From Haloferax mediterranei ATCC 33500 (GTDB lineage: Archaea > Halobacteriota > Halobacteria > Halobacteriales > Haloferacaceae): DNA of 64,000 bases. The stretch's first letter is position 1, and each line of letters opens with the position of its first letter. The stretch lies in assembly GCF_000306765.2 (NCBI RefSeq), contig NC_017941.2, forward strand, positions 2,604,001 through 2,668,000, read 5' to 3'. The position numbers and the translations under genes were made by a program. Below are positions 25,711 through 34,028 of the stretch, piece by piece. The notes beneath the pieces are model-generated. The model worked only from the letters and a program-made list of their open reading frames with translations, was not told the origin of the DNA and did not search any database.

Positions 25711-25798
25711 CCCAAGAGAACCGCCGGACGGGTGAGGTGCCCCAAGAGAACGCCGAACAGTCGAGATGACCCAAGGAAACGCCGGACAGTCGGAATTC
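25711..25798. repeat. Imperfect tandem repeat, 29-30 bp x 3
   Basis: Units begin CCCAAGAGAACCGCC (25711), CCCAAGAGAACGCCG (25741) and CCCAAGGAAACGCCG (25770), in the divergent promoter region between moxR and mutS. The spacing lacks the spacer diversity of CRISPR. Confidence 0.85.
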
Positions 25799-25840
25799 TT
25801 ACACGAAACGGGTGACTCCCGAGCGGGCCGTTCCCGGGCG

Positions 25841-25848
25841 TTTTTATC
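25841..25848 (+). promoter_or_regulatory. TATA box of mutS
   Basis: TTTTTATC lies 23-30 bases before ATG 25871, which fixes that ATG as the likely start of a leaderless message and rejects the longer frame from 25766. Confidence 0.6.
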
Positions 25849-25870
25849 GCTCGGCAACCCGGTACCGGGT

Positions 25871-28630
25871 ATGAATTCGGACGCCCAGCGCGAGGCGGTG
25901 TACGGCGCACCGCCGGAGATGCTGGAAGTGCGAGACGACCTGACGCCCATGCTCTCGCAGTACGCCGACCTCTGTGAGACCCACGATGACGCGGTCGTAC
26001 TGTTCCAGGTCGGCGACTTCTACGAGGCGTTCTGTGGTGCGGCGAAAGCGGTCGCACGAACCTGTGAGGTCACGCTCACCAAGCGCGAGGACTCGACCGG
26101 GACGTGGCCGATGGCCGGCATTCCCATCGATAACGCGGCGGGCTACCTCGAACGACTGCTCGACGCAGGCTATCGCGTCGCGCTCGCCGAGCAGGTCGAA
26201 GACGCCTCGGAAGCCTCCGGCTTGGTGGACCGCGCCGTCACACAACTCATCACGCCGGGGACCGTCGTCGACGAAGAGCTACTGGAAGCGGGACGGGCGA
26301 CCTACCTCGGCGCAGTCGCAAAGAGTAGCAAGAACAGAAGTGACGACGAATACGGCATCGCCGTCGTCGATGTCTCGACCGGTGAGTGTCTCGTTACGGG
26401 CGCTGACAGGGCCTTGGCACTCGAAGAACTGGAACGCCTCGCGCCCGCCGAACTCGTCGTCGGGCCGAACTGCGACCTGCCGTCGCTCTCGTTCGACCCG
26501 ATGCAAACGCCGTTCGAACCGGAAGCATTCGAGCCGGGAGCAGCGAGAGAGACGCTTTCTCAGTACGCGCCGCGCCCCGAGGCCGTCGTCGACTCTGATG
26601 CAGAACTCCGGGCGGTCGGCGCGCTCCTCGCCTACGCGGAGTACGCACAGGGCGATTCGAAACTGGAGTACGTGACTCGGGTGACGCGCTTCGACCCCCG
26701 TGAGTTCCTCCAACTCGACGCGACGGCCATCCAGAGCCTCGAACTGTTCGACTCGCGGAGCACCCGCGCCGGAAGCACGCTCTTTTCGGTCCTCGACGAG
26801 ACGGCCTGCGCACTGGGTCGCCGCCGACTCGAAGCGTGGCTTCGTCGCCCGCTCGTAGACCGCGAGGCCATCGAGGCGCGACTGGACGCGGTGGACGCCC
26901 TCTGCGACGACGCGCTCTCGCGGGCCGACCTTCGAGACCACCTCTCGTCGGTCTACGACCTCGAACGTCTGGTCGCCCGGGTCTCGCGCGAGCGAGCGAA
27001 CGCCCGCGACCTTCGCTCCCTGAAGACGACGCTCGACCGCGTTCCCGAAATTCGCGAAAGTCTCGCAGAGACCGACTCCGCGCTCCTCTCCAAACTCCGT
27101 GACTCGCTAGACGAACTCGAATGTGTTCGCGACCTCGTCGGTCGCGCAATCGTCACCGACCCGCCGCAGGAGATTACCGAAGGCGGCGTCATCGCCGACG
27201 GGTTCAATGCCGAACTCGACGACCTCCGCGGCACCGCCGAAGACGGCCGCGAGTGGGTTTCGAACCTCGAAGTACAGGAGCGCGAACGAACCGGCATCGA
27301 CTCCCTCGAAGTCGGCTACAATCAGGTCCACGGCTACTACATCGAGGTGACGAATCCGAATCTCGACCGCGTGCCCGACGACTACGTCCGCCGCCAGACG
27401 CTGAAGAACTCCGAGCGCTTCTACACGCCCGAATTGAAGGAGCGCGAAGACGAGATTCTCCGGGCCGCCGACCGGGCCGACGCCCTCGAATACGACCTCT
27501 TCTGCGAGGTTCGCGCCGACGTGGCCACGGAATCGGAGCGCATCCAAGCCGTCGCGGACGTGTTGGCCGACCTCGATGTGTTGCGCACCCTCGCCGACGT
27601 GGCCGTCGCCAACGACTACGCCCGGCCGGAGTTCCACGGCGGTAGTGCTGGTGGCGGCGAGAACACGTCGAACGCGAAGTTCGACGGAGAAGGCATCGAG
27701 ATCGACGCCGGAAGACACCCTGTCGTCGAGCGCGCCCAAGGCGAGTTCGTCCCAAATCCGGCGTCGATTCCACAGGGCGGCGTTGCGCTCATCACTGGAC
27801 CGAATATGTCCGGCAAGTCGACGTACATGCGGCAGGTGGCGCTCGTCTGCATCCTCGCCCAGATGGGGAGTTTCGTCCCCGCCGATGCGGCCCGGTTGCC
27901 GGTCGTTGACCGCGTGTTCACCCGCATCGGTGCCTCTGACGACATCGCGGGTGGCCAATCGACGTTCATGCGCGAGATGAGCGAGTTGACCGAGATTCTC
28001 CACAACGCCACCGACGACTCGCTCGTCCTCCTCGACGAGGTCGGCCGCGGCACCTCGACGGCCGACGGGTTGGCTATCGCCCGCGCCGCAACCGAGTTCG
28101 TCCACGACGAAGTCGGCGCGATGACACTCTTCGCCACACACTATCACGACCTGACCGACGCCGCCGCCGACCGCGACGGCGTGTTCAACCTCCACTTCAC
28201 CGCCACCCAGCGCGACGGCGAGGTCACCTTCCTCCACAGCGTCGCCGACGGTCCCTCGTCGTCCTCGTACGGGGTCGAAGTGGCTCATCTGGCGGGCGTC
28301 CCCTCGACCGTGGTCGACCGTGCGCGGAACCTCGTGGAAGAAGACGTATCTAACGAGGCCGAAATGAACACGGTCGGTGCTGCCGCGAATGGAAAAGCCG
28401 GAGCAACCGACCATACCGAAACAGCCGGAGACGGGACGCTTGCGGCGTACGTCGATGGACTGGAGAACGGCCACAGCGAGGGAGAAACTCGTGACGTGGC
28501 GAAATCGAATGCCGAGCCGGCTCCCGAACTCGAAGTCGTCGCCGACCGACTCCGCGAGGCTGATTTGGTTGATACCACCCCACTGGAGGCGCTCAACCTC
28601 CTCTCGGAACTCAAAGGCCACCTCGAATGA
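25871..28630 (+). CDS. mutS: DNA mismatch repair protein MutS
   Basis: 919 residues. The mismatch-reading wedge is present in the N-terminal domain (GDFYEAF). Connector, lever and clamp domains follow. The ABC-type ATPase has Walker A TGPNMSGKSTYM near 643, the STFMREMSELTEIL signature, and Walker B LVLLDEVGRGTSTADG near 719. A C-terminal extension with a low-complexity linker ends in a helix (LEALNLLSELKGHLE). It overlaps mutL by four bases, so both are translated together. It recognises mispaired bases in newly replicated DNA. Confidence 0.97.
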   Translation: MNSDAQREAVYGAPPEMLEVRDDLTPMLSQYADLCETHDDAVVLFQVGDFYEAFCGAAKAVARTCEVTLTKREDSTGTWPMAGIPIDNAAGYLERLLDAGYRVALAEQVEDASEASGLVDRAVTQLITPGTVVDEELLEAGRATYLGAVAKSSKNRSDDEYGIAVVDVSTGECLVTGADRALALEELERLAPAELVVGPNCDLPSLSFDPMQTPFEPEAFEPGAARETLSQYAPRPEAVVDSDAELRAVGALLAYAEYAQGDSKLEYVTRVTRFDPREFLQLDATAIQSLELFDSRSTRAGSTLFSVLDETACALGRRRLEAWLRRPLVDREAIEARLDAVDALCDDALSRADLRDHLSSVYDLERLVARVSRERANARDLRSLKTTLDRVPEIRESLAETDSALLSKLRDSLDELECVRDLVGRAIVTDPPQEITEGGVIADGFNAELDDLRGTAEDGREWVSNLEVQERERTGIDSLEVGYNQVHGYYIEVTNPNLDRVPDDYVRRQTLKNSERFYTPELKEREDEILRAADRADALEYDLFCEVRADVATESERIQAVADVLADLDVLRTLADVAVANDYARPEFHGGSAGGGENTSNAKFDGEGIEIDAGRHPVVERAQGEFVPNPASIPQGGVALITGPNMSGKSTYMRQVALVCILAQMGSFVPADAARLPVVDRVFTRIGASDDIAGGQSTFMREMSELTEILHNATDDSLVLLDEVGRGTSTADGLAIARAATEFVHDEVGAMTLFATHYHDLTDAAADRDGVFNLHFTATQRDGEVTFLHSVADGPSSSSYGVEVAHLAGVPSTVVDRARNLVEEDVSNEAEMNTVGAAANGKAGATDHTETAGDGTLAAYVDGLENGHSEGETRDVAKSNAEPAPELEVVADRLREADLVDTTPLEALNLLSELKGHLE

Positions 28631-30279
28631 TTCACCGACTCGACCCACAGACCCGCTCGAAAATCGCCGCCGGAGAGGTCGCTACCCGACCCGCGAGCGT
28701 CGTGGTCGAACTGGTCGAAAACGCCCTCGACGCGGGTGCTGGAACCGTCGAAATCGAGGTCGGAGGTGACGGAACCGACCGAATTCGCGTTGCTGACGAC
28801 GGCCACGGAATGTCCGAATCGGACGCCGAACTCGCCGTCGAGCACCACACGACGAGCAAATTGACGGAGGCTGACGACATCGAAACCGTCGAGACGCTCG
28901 GCTTCCGGGGCGAAGCCCTCCCGAGCATCGCCGCGGTCTCCCGCCTCGAACTGACGACCAACACCGGCGGACCGCGAGGAACGCGAGTCGTGGTCGAAGA
29001 CGACGAAACAACTGTCTCGCCCGCGGGCCGCGCGAAAGGGACGACCGTCGAAGTCACCGACCTCTTCGCCGACCGCCCGGCCCGGAAAAAGGCGCTCGCC
29101 TCGCCGAAAGCAGAATTTGCCCGCATCTCGGCGGTCGTCACGCGGTACGCGCTGACCCGTCCGGACGTTCGGTTCGTCCTTCGGCACGACGGGCACGAAA
29201 CCCTCACCACGCCCGGAACGGGCCGGTTCGCGGACGTGATGCTCGCAGTCTACGGACGCGATGCGGCGAGCCACGCGTCCACTTTCGACTCGGTGCGCGA
29301 GGTAAAAGCGGGCGGCGAGACGGCTACCGTCGAAATCGACGGGCTACTGTGCTACCCGGACGTGACGCGCTCTCGCCGGGACCACGTCCACGTCTCGGTG
29401 AACGGCCGTGCTCTCGCCGAGCCACGAATCAGGCGGGCGGTTGTCGAGGGCTATGGAACGCTGCTCCCGGACGGCCGCGAGCCAGTTGGCGTCGTTCGCG
29501 TCAACCTCCCTCCCGAATGGGTCGACCACAACGTCCACCCCGCGAAGGACGAAGTGGGCTTCAGGGACGCAGACGCGGTGGCCGAGGCCGTCGAATCGAG
29601 CGTCCGCGACGCGCTCTCGACCGCCGACCTCCGGCGGAGCGGCGAGTTGGCGATGGACCTCGACAGTTCGCTCGAACCGGTCTCTGCCGAGTCGGTCTTC
29701 GACGAGATTCGCGTCATCGGTCGCTTCCGTGAGTTGTACCTGCTCTGTGAGGCCGACGACGACCTGCTCGTCGTGGACCAACACGCCGCCCACGAACGCA
29801 TCAACTACGAACGACTCCGTGAGGCCGTCGAAACCGCGGGAATCGACTCTGTCGCGGTCGACCCACCAGCGACCGTCTCGCTCTCGTCGACCGACGTAGC
29901 GCTCCTCGAAGCGAACCGGGGCGTTGTCGAGGCCCTCGGCTTCCGTATCGCCGAGTTCGGTGACGGAACATACCGCGTCGGGGCCGTGCCAGCACCGCTC
30001 GGACGGCCATTTAGCCCGGATGCGCTCACTGACGTGGTTGCCGATGTCGCAGCAGGCGATGTCTCCGACCCCCGCGACGAGTTGCTCAAAGACCTCGCGT
30101 GTCACCCGTCCATCAAAGCCGGTGACGACCTCACGGACGAGGACGCGACGCGGTTAGTCGAACGCCTCGGGTCGTGCGAGACGCCCTACGCCTGCCCGCA
30201 CGGTCGGCCGACGGTCCTCTCCATCGACGAAGAGACGTTCGTCCGCGGCTTCGGCCGTCGGAGCGGCCGGCGCGGGTAG
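28627..30279 (+). CDS. mutL: DNA mismatch repair endonuclease MutL
   Basis: 550 residues. The GHKL ATPase motifs are complete: ELVENALDAGAG, DDGHGMSESDAELAVEHHTTSKL and TLGFRGEALPSIA. The C-terminal domain carries the metal-dependent nickase motif DQHAAHERINYE near 383, plus the Cys/His motifs CHPSIKAGDD and CPHGRPT. This MutL is therefore expected to nick DNA itself, as in organisms without MutH. It is coupled to mutS through an ATGA overlap. Confidence 0.97.
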   Translation: MIHRLDPQTRSKIAAGEVATRPASVVVELVENALDAGAGTVEIEVGGDGTDRIRVADDGHGMSESDAELAVEHHTTSKLTEADDIETVETLGFRGEALPSIAAVSRLELTTNTGGPRGTRVVVEDDETTVSPAGRAKGTTVEVTDLFADRPARKKALASPKAEFARISAVVTRYALTRPDVRFVLRHDGHETLTTPGTGRFADVMLAVYGRDAASHASTFDSVREVKAGGETATVEIDGLLCYPDVTRSRRDHVHVSVNGRALAEPRIRRAVVEGYGTLLPDGREPVGVVRVNLPPEWVDHNVHPAKDEVGFRDADAVAEAVESSVRDALSTADLRRSGELAMDLDSSLEPVSAESVFDEIRVIGRFRELYLLCEADDDLLVVDQHAAHERINYERLREAVETAGIDSVAVDPPATVSLSSTDVALLEANRGVVEALGFRIAEFGDGTYRVGAVPAPLGRPFSPDALTDVVADVAAGDVSDPRDELLKDLACHPSIKAGDDLTDEDATRLVERLGSCETPYACPHGRPTVLSIDEETFVRGFGRRSGRRG

Positions 30280-30311
30280 ATTCGTTTTGTGTGCAGTCTG
30301 CTACCGAATGT

Positions 30312-30394
30312 TTGCTAACTAGTAGCAAGATGGTTGCGCATAGACACCACATATATACCAATTACTTACCAACTGAATACCACACGGTTGCTAC
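30312..30394. repeat. AT-rich inverted-repeat region between convergent genes
   Basis: TTGCTA (30312-30317) and TAGCAA (30323-30328) form a six-bp hairpin. GTAGCAA (30322-30328) can alternatively pair with TTGCTAC at 30388-30394. A TATA-like CATATATAC lies near 30349. The region separates the ends of mutL and the convergent zinc-ribbon gene and may act as a terminator or host a small RNA. Confidence 0.45.
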
Positions 30395-30418
30395 AGCACC
30401 ACAACCGGAGAGCAGCGA

Positions 30419-30724
30419 CTACCAGTCTTTGCAGTCGATACAGACGTACTCGTCGCCGTCGAGCCACCGCTTTTCGACCGATTCGCCACATTGCGGGCAC
30501 GGTGTCCCGTCAGGGTTCCAGCGGTAGGTTGCGAGTGTGTGTACGCTGTTCTCGGAGTCTGCTTCGGCGTCGCCTTTCGTGTCACTCCCCATGTCGGCAA
30601 CGGTGTCGCTCTCGGAGTCCGCTTCGGCATCGTCCTCTCCGTCCGTGTCGGCAGTCGATAACTCGGTAGACTCCGTCTCTTCGTCGTCCTCAGCGAAGTA
30701 ATCGTCAAGCGAGCGGTTCGGCAT
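30419..30724 (-). CDS. Small acidic protein with C-terminal zinc ribbon
   Basis: 101 residues from ATG 30724 (MPNRSLDDYFAEDDEE). A long acidic low-complexity middle (repeated DADSESDT-like stretches) leads to a C-terminal ribbon with CPQCGESVEKRWLDGDEYVCIDC. The four cysteines in CxxC pairs indicate a structural zinc. I do not recognise a functional family. It is a typical haloarchaeal small zinc-finger protein and ends 140 bases from mutL. Confidence 0.78.
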   Translation of the reverse strand: MPNRSLDDYFAEDDEETESTELSTADTDGEDDAEADSESDTVADMGSDTKGDAEADSENSVHTLATYRWNPDGTPCPQCGESVEKRWLDGDEYVCIDCKDW

Positions 30725-30847
30725 GGCTCTGAGTCGGTGGGCGCGGCCCTTATCGGTGCCGACAGTCGCCGACAGAGTGTTACTCCGCCACCACCGCCGC
30801 CGTGCGAAACCCACACAATCAATATCCCCGAATCCCGAGACTCGCCT

Positions 30848-31084
30848 ATGGCAACACTCACGGATTTCGTCGTGGCGCTCATCCAGAGCGTCCTCGAACT
30901 TGTGGTGACGTTCGCCGATGTGGCGCTGAGCGACCCGCTTTCGACGATAAACTTCGTCTTCGGGAACCTGTTTATTCTCGCGTCGGTGGGCGCGTTCGCG
31001 TACCTCGTCCTCGGCGCACTCGGCGCGGAGATTGGCATCGGCGCTACTGCTCGGTCACGCAGTATGCCTCCGCAGCAAGAGTAA
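30848..31084 (+). CDS. Small membrane protein, unknown function
   Basis: 78 residues with two hydrophobic stretches: an amphipathic or membrane helix near 5-30 (LTDFVVALIQSVLELVVTFAD) and a clear one near 38-62 (FVFGNLFILASVGAFAYLVLGALGAE). The polar tail is short. Its last 41 bases overlap the 3' end of the convergent mer gene. Its function is unknown. Confidence 0.75.
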   Translation: MATLTDFVVALIQSVLELVVTFADVALSDPLSTINFVFGNLFILASVGAFAYLVLGALGAEIGIGATARSRSMPPQQE

Positions 31085-32024
31085 TCGCTTCTTCGAGGTC
31101 GGGACCGATTGGTGACCCGACCACGATACCGTCCGCGTAGTCGCGCACTGCGGCCATCTGGTCGGCCACATCGTCGGGCGACCCGGCCATCGAGAAGGCG
31201 TCTATCATCGCCGGCGTGACGAGGCCGAACGCCTCGGAGAACGCCCCAGCCGAGATTTTTTCACCGATGTCGCTCGCACGCTCGGCGTCGATACCGTGTC
31301 TATCGAGGACCGGCGGGGCCGCTCCCGCAGTGATGAACGCGACCGGCGGCCGGGCAGCCTCGCGGGCCGCGTCCTCGTCTTCCGAGATGGAGACGCTTGC
31401 GTAGGCAGCGAGTGTAAACTCGCCACGTTCGTCGGGGCGGTCCTCGCGGCCGATATCGACTTGCTCGCGGGCCCACGCGAGGTCGTCAGGGTGAGAGCCG
31501 TTGAACAGCAAGCCATCGGCGTGCTTGCCCGCCATGCGACACATGTGCGGGCCTTCGCCGCCGACGTAGACCGGAATCTCGCCGGGCACGTCGAAGTTGA
31601 GTCCGGCGTCGTTGGCTTCGAAGGTACCGTCGTGAGAGACGCGCTTTCCGTTCCAGAGGTCCTGTGCGACTTTGAACGCCTCCAAGACGGAGCGGAGGCC
31701 GCGTTCGTCCTCCAGACCAAGGTTTCGGAGCGTCGATGGGTCGCCGGGGCCGATGCCGAGGAGGCCGCGCCCGCCGGAGGATTCAGCGACGGTCGCGACC
31801 TTCGCGGCGAGCGTCACGGGGTGCATTTCGTAGGGGTTGGCGACGCCGGGTCCGAGGCGGATATCGTCCGTCTCGGCGGCGAGTCGCGCGAGGACCGCGA
31901 AGGGGTCGCGGTTGTTGTAGTGACACGAGACGAAAAGCGAGTCGTAGCCCTCGCGTTCCGCCTGCGTGCCCAGTTCGACGAGGTCGGCTACCGGGTGTTC
32001 CGGGGTGAGTTCGAGTCCGAGCAT
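31044..32024 (-). CDS. mer: F420-dependent LLM-family oxidoreductase (Mer-like)
   Basis: 326 residues of luciferase-like TIM barrel (MLGLELTPEHPVADLVELGTQAEREGYDSLFV ... LAAETDDIRLGPGVANPYEMHPVTLA). It resembles methylenetetrahydromethanopterin reductase and halophilic relatives. Haloarchaea do not make methane, so in vivo it probably reduces a folate or another substrate with F420H2. It lies 30 bases downstream of cofE, which completes F420 synthesis, so cofactor and user are probably coexpressed. The symbol reflects family resemblance, not a proven reaction. Confidence 0.85.
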   Translation of the reverse strand: MLGLELTPEHPVADLVELGTQAEREGYDSLFVSCHYNNRDPFAVLARLAAETDDIRLGPGVANPYEMHPVTLAAKVATVAESSGGRGLLGIGPGDPSTLRNLGLEDERGLRSVLEAFKVAQDLWNGKRVSHDGTFEANDAGLNFDVPGEIPVYVGGEGPHMCRMAGKHADGLLFNGSHPDDLAWAREQVDIGREDRPDERGEFTLAAYASVSISEDEDAAREAARPPVAFITAGAAPPVLDRHGIDAERASDIGEKISAGAFSEAFGLVTPAMIDAFSMAGSPDDVADQMAAVRDYADGIVVGSPIGPDLEEAITLAAEAYCVTEQ

Positions 32025-32054
32025 GGATGTGATGTGATGAAGGAAAGAGGGTTC

Positions 32055-32810
32055 TTAGGGTTCGTAGCTCCAGTCGCGGAGCGCCTGTCGCACGAAATCG
32101 CCGTCGATGTCGCGGAAGTGGGCCTCGCTTTCGCCGTGGTCGCCCCACTCGAAGTTGCGGACGACGACGACCGGCGTGCCGTCGTCGCCCTCGCCCTGTA
32201 CGAGGTTGGCCGCGGCGGCGAGTTCGTCGACGACGCTTTCGACGGTGACGCCGAGTTCGCGGCCGTCGCGGTCGGTTTCGCCGCGCCAGTCTCGTGACGC
32301 GCTCAGTCCGGCCCAGCCGAGAGCGACGCCGCGCTGGCCGTGTCTGAAGGGTCGACCGCAAGTATCGGAGACGATGACGCGGTCGGCGGTGATACCGGCG
32401 CAGATGCGCTCGGCCGACTTGTTCGGGCGCTTGGGGAGCAACAGCAAGTCGTGGTCGGGGACGTTCGACCGGTCGATGCCGGCGTTGACGCCGACGTGGC
32501 CGAATCGCGTCTCGGTCAGGAGGAACGGTTCGTCCATCACGAGGTCGACGCTCTCTTCGAGGACGGCCTGCGCGAATCGCGGATCCTTCTCGTCGTCCGT
32601 TAGTTCCGAGAGTCGGGCGGCGAGTTCGCGGGCCCGCGGACCGGCGGGGAAATCGTCGAGGTCGGCGAACCGCCCTTCGGCCTTCGAAACGACCGTCGAC
32701 GCGACACAGACCACGTCACCGGGGCGAAGGTCGACGCGCTCCGAGATGAGGGCCGCAAGGTCGTCGCCCTCACGAATCTCGGGGACGTCGGGGACGGGAA
32801 ACAACTCCAT
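32055..32810 (-). CDS. cofE: Coenzyme F420:L-glutamate ligase
   Basis: 251 residues from ATG 32810 (MELFPVPDVPEIREGDDL). CofE adds one or more gamma-linked glutamates to F420-0 in a GTP-dependent reaction. Conserved blocks are LRPGDVVCVASTVVSKAEGR, VISDTCGRPFRHGQRGVALG and the metal-binding acidic residues between them. The upstream in-frame extension is low-complexity noise. It is the first gene of a two-gene operon with the F420-dependent reductase. Confidence 0.94.
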   Translation of the reverse strand: MELFPVPDVPEIREGDDLAALISERVDLRPGDVVCVASTVVSKAEGRFADLDDFPAGPRARELAARLSELTDDEKDPRFAQAVLEESVDLVMDEPFLLTETRFGHVGVNAGIDRSNVPDHDLLLLPKRPNKSAERICAGITADRVIVSDTCGRPFRHGQRGVALGWAGLSASRDWRGETDRDGRELGVTVESVVDELAAAANLVQGEGDDGTPVVVVRNFEWGDHGESEAHFRDIDGDFVRQALRDWSYEP

Positions 32811-32935
32811 ACGGGACGGGAGGAAGACGGCAGTGAAAAACAACGGGGTGTTGGCGAACCGGGCCGGTATCACAGTTGGGGTCGAAGTCTGAGAACCCGC
32901 GGTACGATTAAGCCATTGTGAACAAACCACATAGT

Positions 32936-33325
32936 ATGCACGACCGGCCGATCGACCCGATGGGGGAACACACAGTCGAGGCGTACCTCGAATACGTCGG
33001 TCGCGTTCCGCAGTCAATCCGCGACCGAATCGAGAGGGATGTCCATCCGTTGACTGGAAATCGGGGTTCGTTCCGGTTGAACAATCACGTCCTCTTCGCG
33101 GAACTGTATCTCCTCGCCGAAAAGACGGGGACCAGTCCGACGCCGGTCGATATGACGCGGTTCGGAGCGTTTCACGTCTCGTTCTATCGGGACCGGTTTG
33201 GGGCGTTCGCGTGCGGGGTCGAGTTCGCCGGTCTCGAACCGAATTTTCACTCGCCCGAAGAACGCGTTCGATACGAGGAGTACGACGTACGCGAGTTCTA
33301 TACTGAGCCAGTGACGGACGACTGA
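32936..33325 (+). CDS. Conserved hypothetical protein
   Basis: 129 residues from ATG 32936 (MHDRPIDPMGEHTVEAYLEYVGRVPQSI). It is soluble and mixed in composition, with no signal peptide, membrane helix, Cys/His motif or catalytic signature that I can see. It contains FHVSFYRDRFGAFACGVEFAGLEPNFHSPEERVRYEEY, suggesting a beta-rich middle. It is divergent from cofE, with about 125 bases between starts. A 22-bp tandem duplication begins at its stop codon. Confidence 0.72.
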   Translation: MHDRPIDPMGEHTVEAYLEYVGRVPQSIRDRIERDVHPLTGNRGSFRLNNHVLFAELYLLAEKTGTSPTPVDMTRFGAFHVSFYRDRFGAFACGVEFAGLEPNFHSPEERVRYEEYDVREFYTEPVTDD

Positions 33326-33367
33326 CAGGGAGTATCGTAGCCATCGACAGGGAGTATCGTAGCCATC
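33324..33367. repeat. Perfect 22-bp tandem duplication
   Basis: GACAGGGAGTATCGTAGCCATC is present at 33324-33345 and 33346-33367 with no mismatch, starting inside the TGA stop of the preceding gene. The absence of drift suggests a recent event. Confidence 0.95.
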
Positions 33368-33473
33368 CGTCTGTTTCGGGTTCCGGGAGTCGACACCGTG
33401 GTTCGAGTCCCGAGCAGGAAATCGCTGCACTACGACGATATGCCCCACGAGCGAACAGCAGCAACTCGCCACG

Positions 33474-33968
33474 TCACCCGCCGCGAACGACCTCGACTGA
33501 AAGCGACCCGTCGACGACCGAGCCGACCATCATCGTCGCGTCGTCACTCGGGTTCGCAGCCGTCGCAGTACCCGGATTCAGGATGCGGATACCATCGACG
33601 ACCTCGTCAAGCACTTCGTGGATGTGGCCGGCGATGCCGACCGCGCCGGTTCCCGCGGCGTCTCTGACGACCTCAGCGACGCGAGACAAGTACCCCGTTC
33701 TCGTCCCCGTGCCGTGCGTAACGACGAAGGTGAGTCCATTGAATTCGACGACCTCGACGAAGGGGAGGTCAATCTCTGGTGGGTCGACGTTTCCACAGAC
33801 GCCGACGAATCTCGACGAGAGGGAACGGAGGTGTTCGAGCGTTTCCGCCGAGTCGAAATCGCCCGCGTGAATCACGAGGTCGGCCGCCCGGACGCGGTCT
33901 TCGACCCACATCGGAATGGCGTCGACCCGGCCCGGAACGTGCGTATCGCTCAAAATAGCGAGTCGCAT
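33474..33968 (-). CDS. Metallophosphoesterase (YfcE/MJ0936-like)
   Basis: 164 residues. The calcineurin-like motifs appear in order: LSDTHVPG (Dx H), HAGDFDS (GD), VCGNVDPP (GN), VVTHGTG (H) and GIAGHIHE (GHxH). The small size matches archaeal YfcE-type phosphodiesterases, which bind Mn2+ or Ni2+ and cleave phosphodiesters in vitro; the natural substrate is unknown. It is divergent from the NUDIX/eIF2B gene, with a 60-base gap. Confidence 0.93.
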   Translation of the reverse strand: MRLAILSDTHVPGRVDAIPMWVEDRVRAADLVIHAGDFDSAETLEHLRSLSSRFVGVCGNVDPPEIDLPFVEVVEFNGLTFVVTHGTGTRTGYLSRVAEVVRDAAGTGAVGIAGHIHEVLDEVVDGIRILNPGTATAANPSDDATMMVGSVVDGSLSVEVVRGG

Positions 33969-34028
33969 AGTAACACCACAACACCAGTCTGAATAGGCGT
34001 TTTGTCAGTTGCCGACGTAGTTCACGAT

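Noticed and set aside
25711..25798. Possible mini-CRISPR array
   Set aside because: Units abut with no spacers, copies are imperfect, and no cas genes are nearby.
27107..28648. 513-codon frame opposite mutS
   Set aside because: Shadow of the MutS ATPase region.
31044..32024. Evidence for methanogenesis
   Set aside because: A Mer-like enzyme and CofE occur in haloarchaea generally; no methyl-coenzyme M genes are present.
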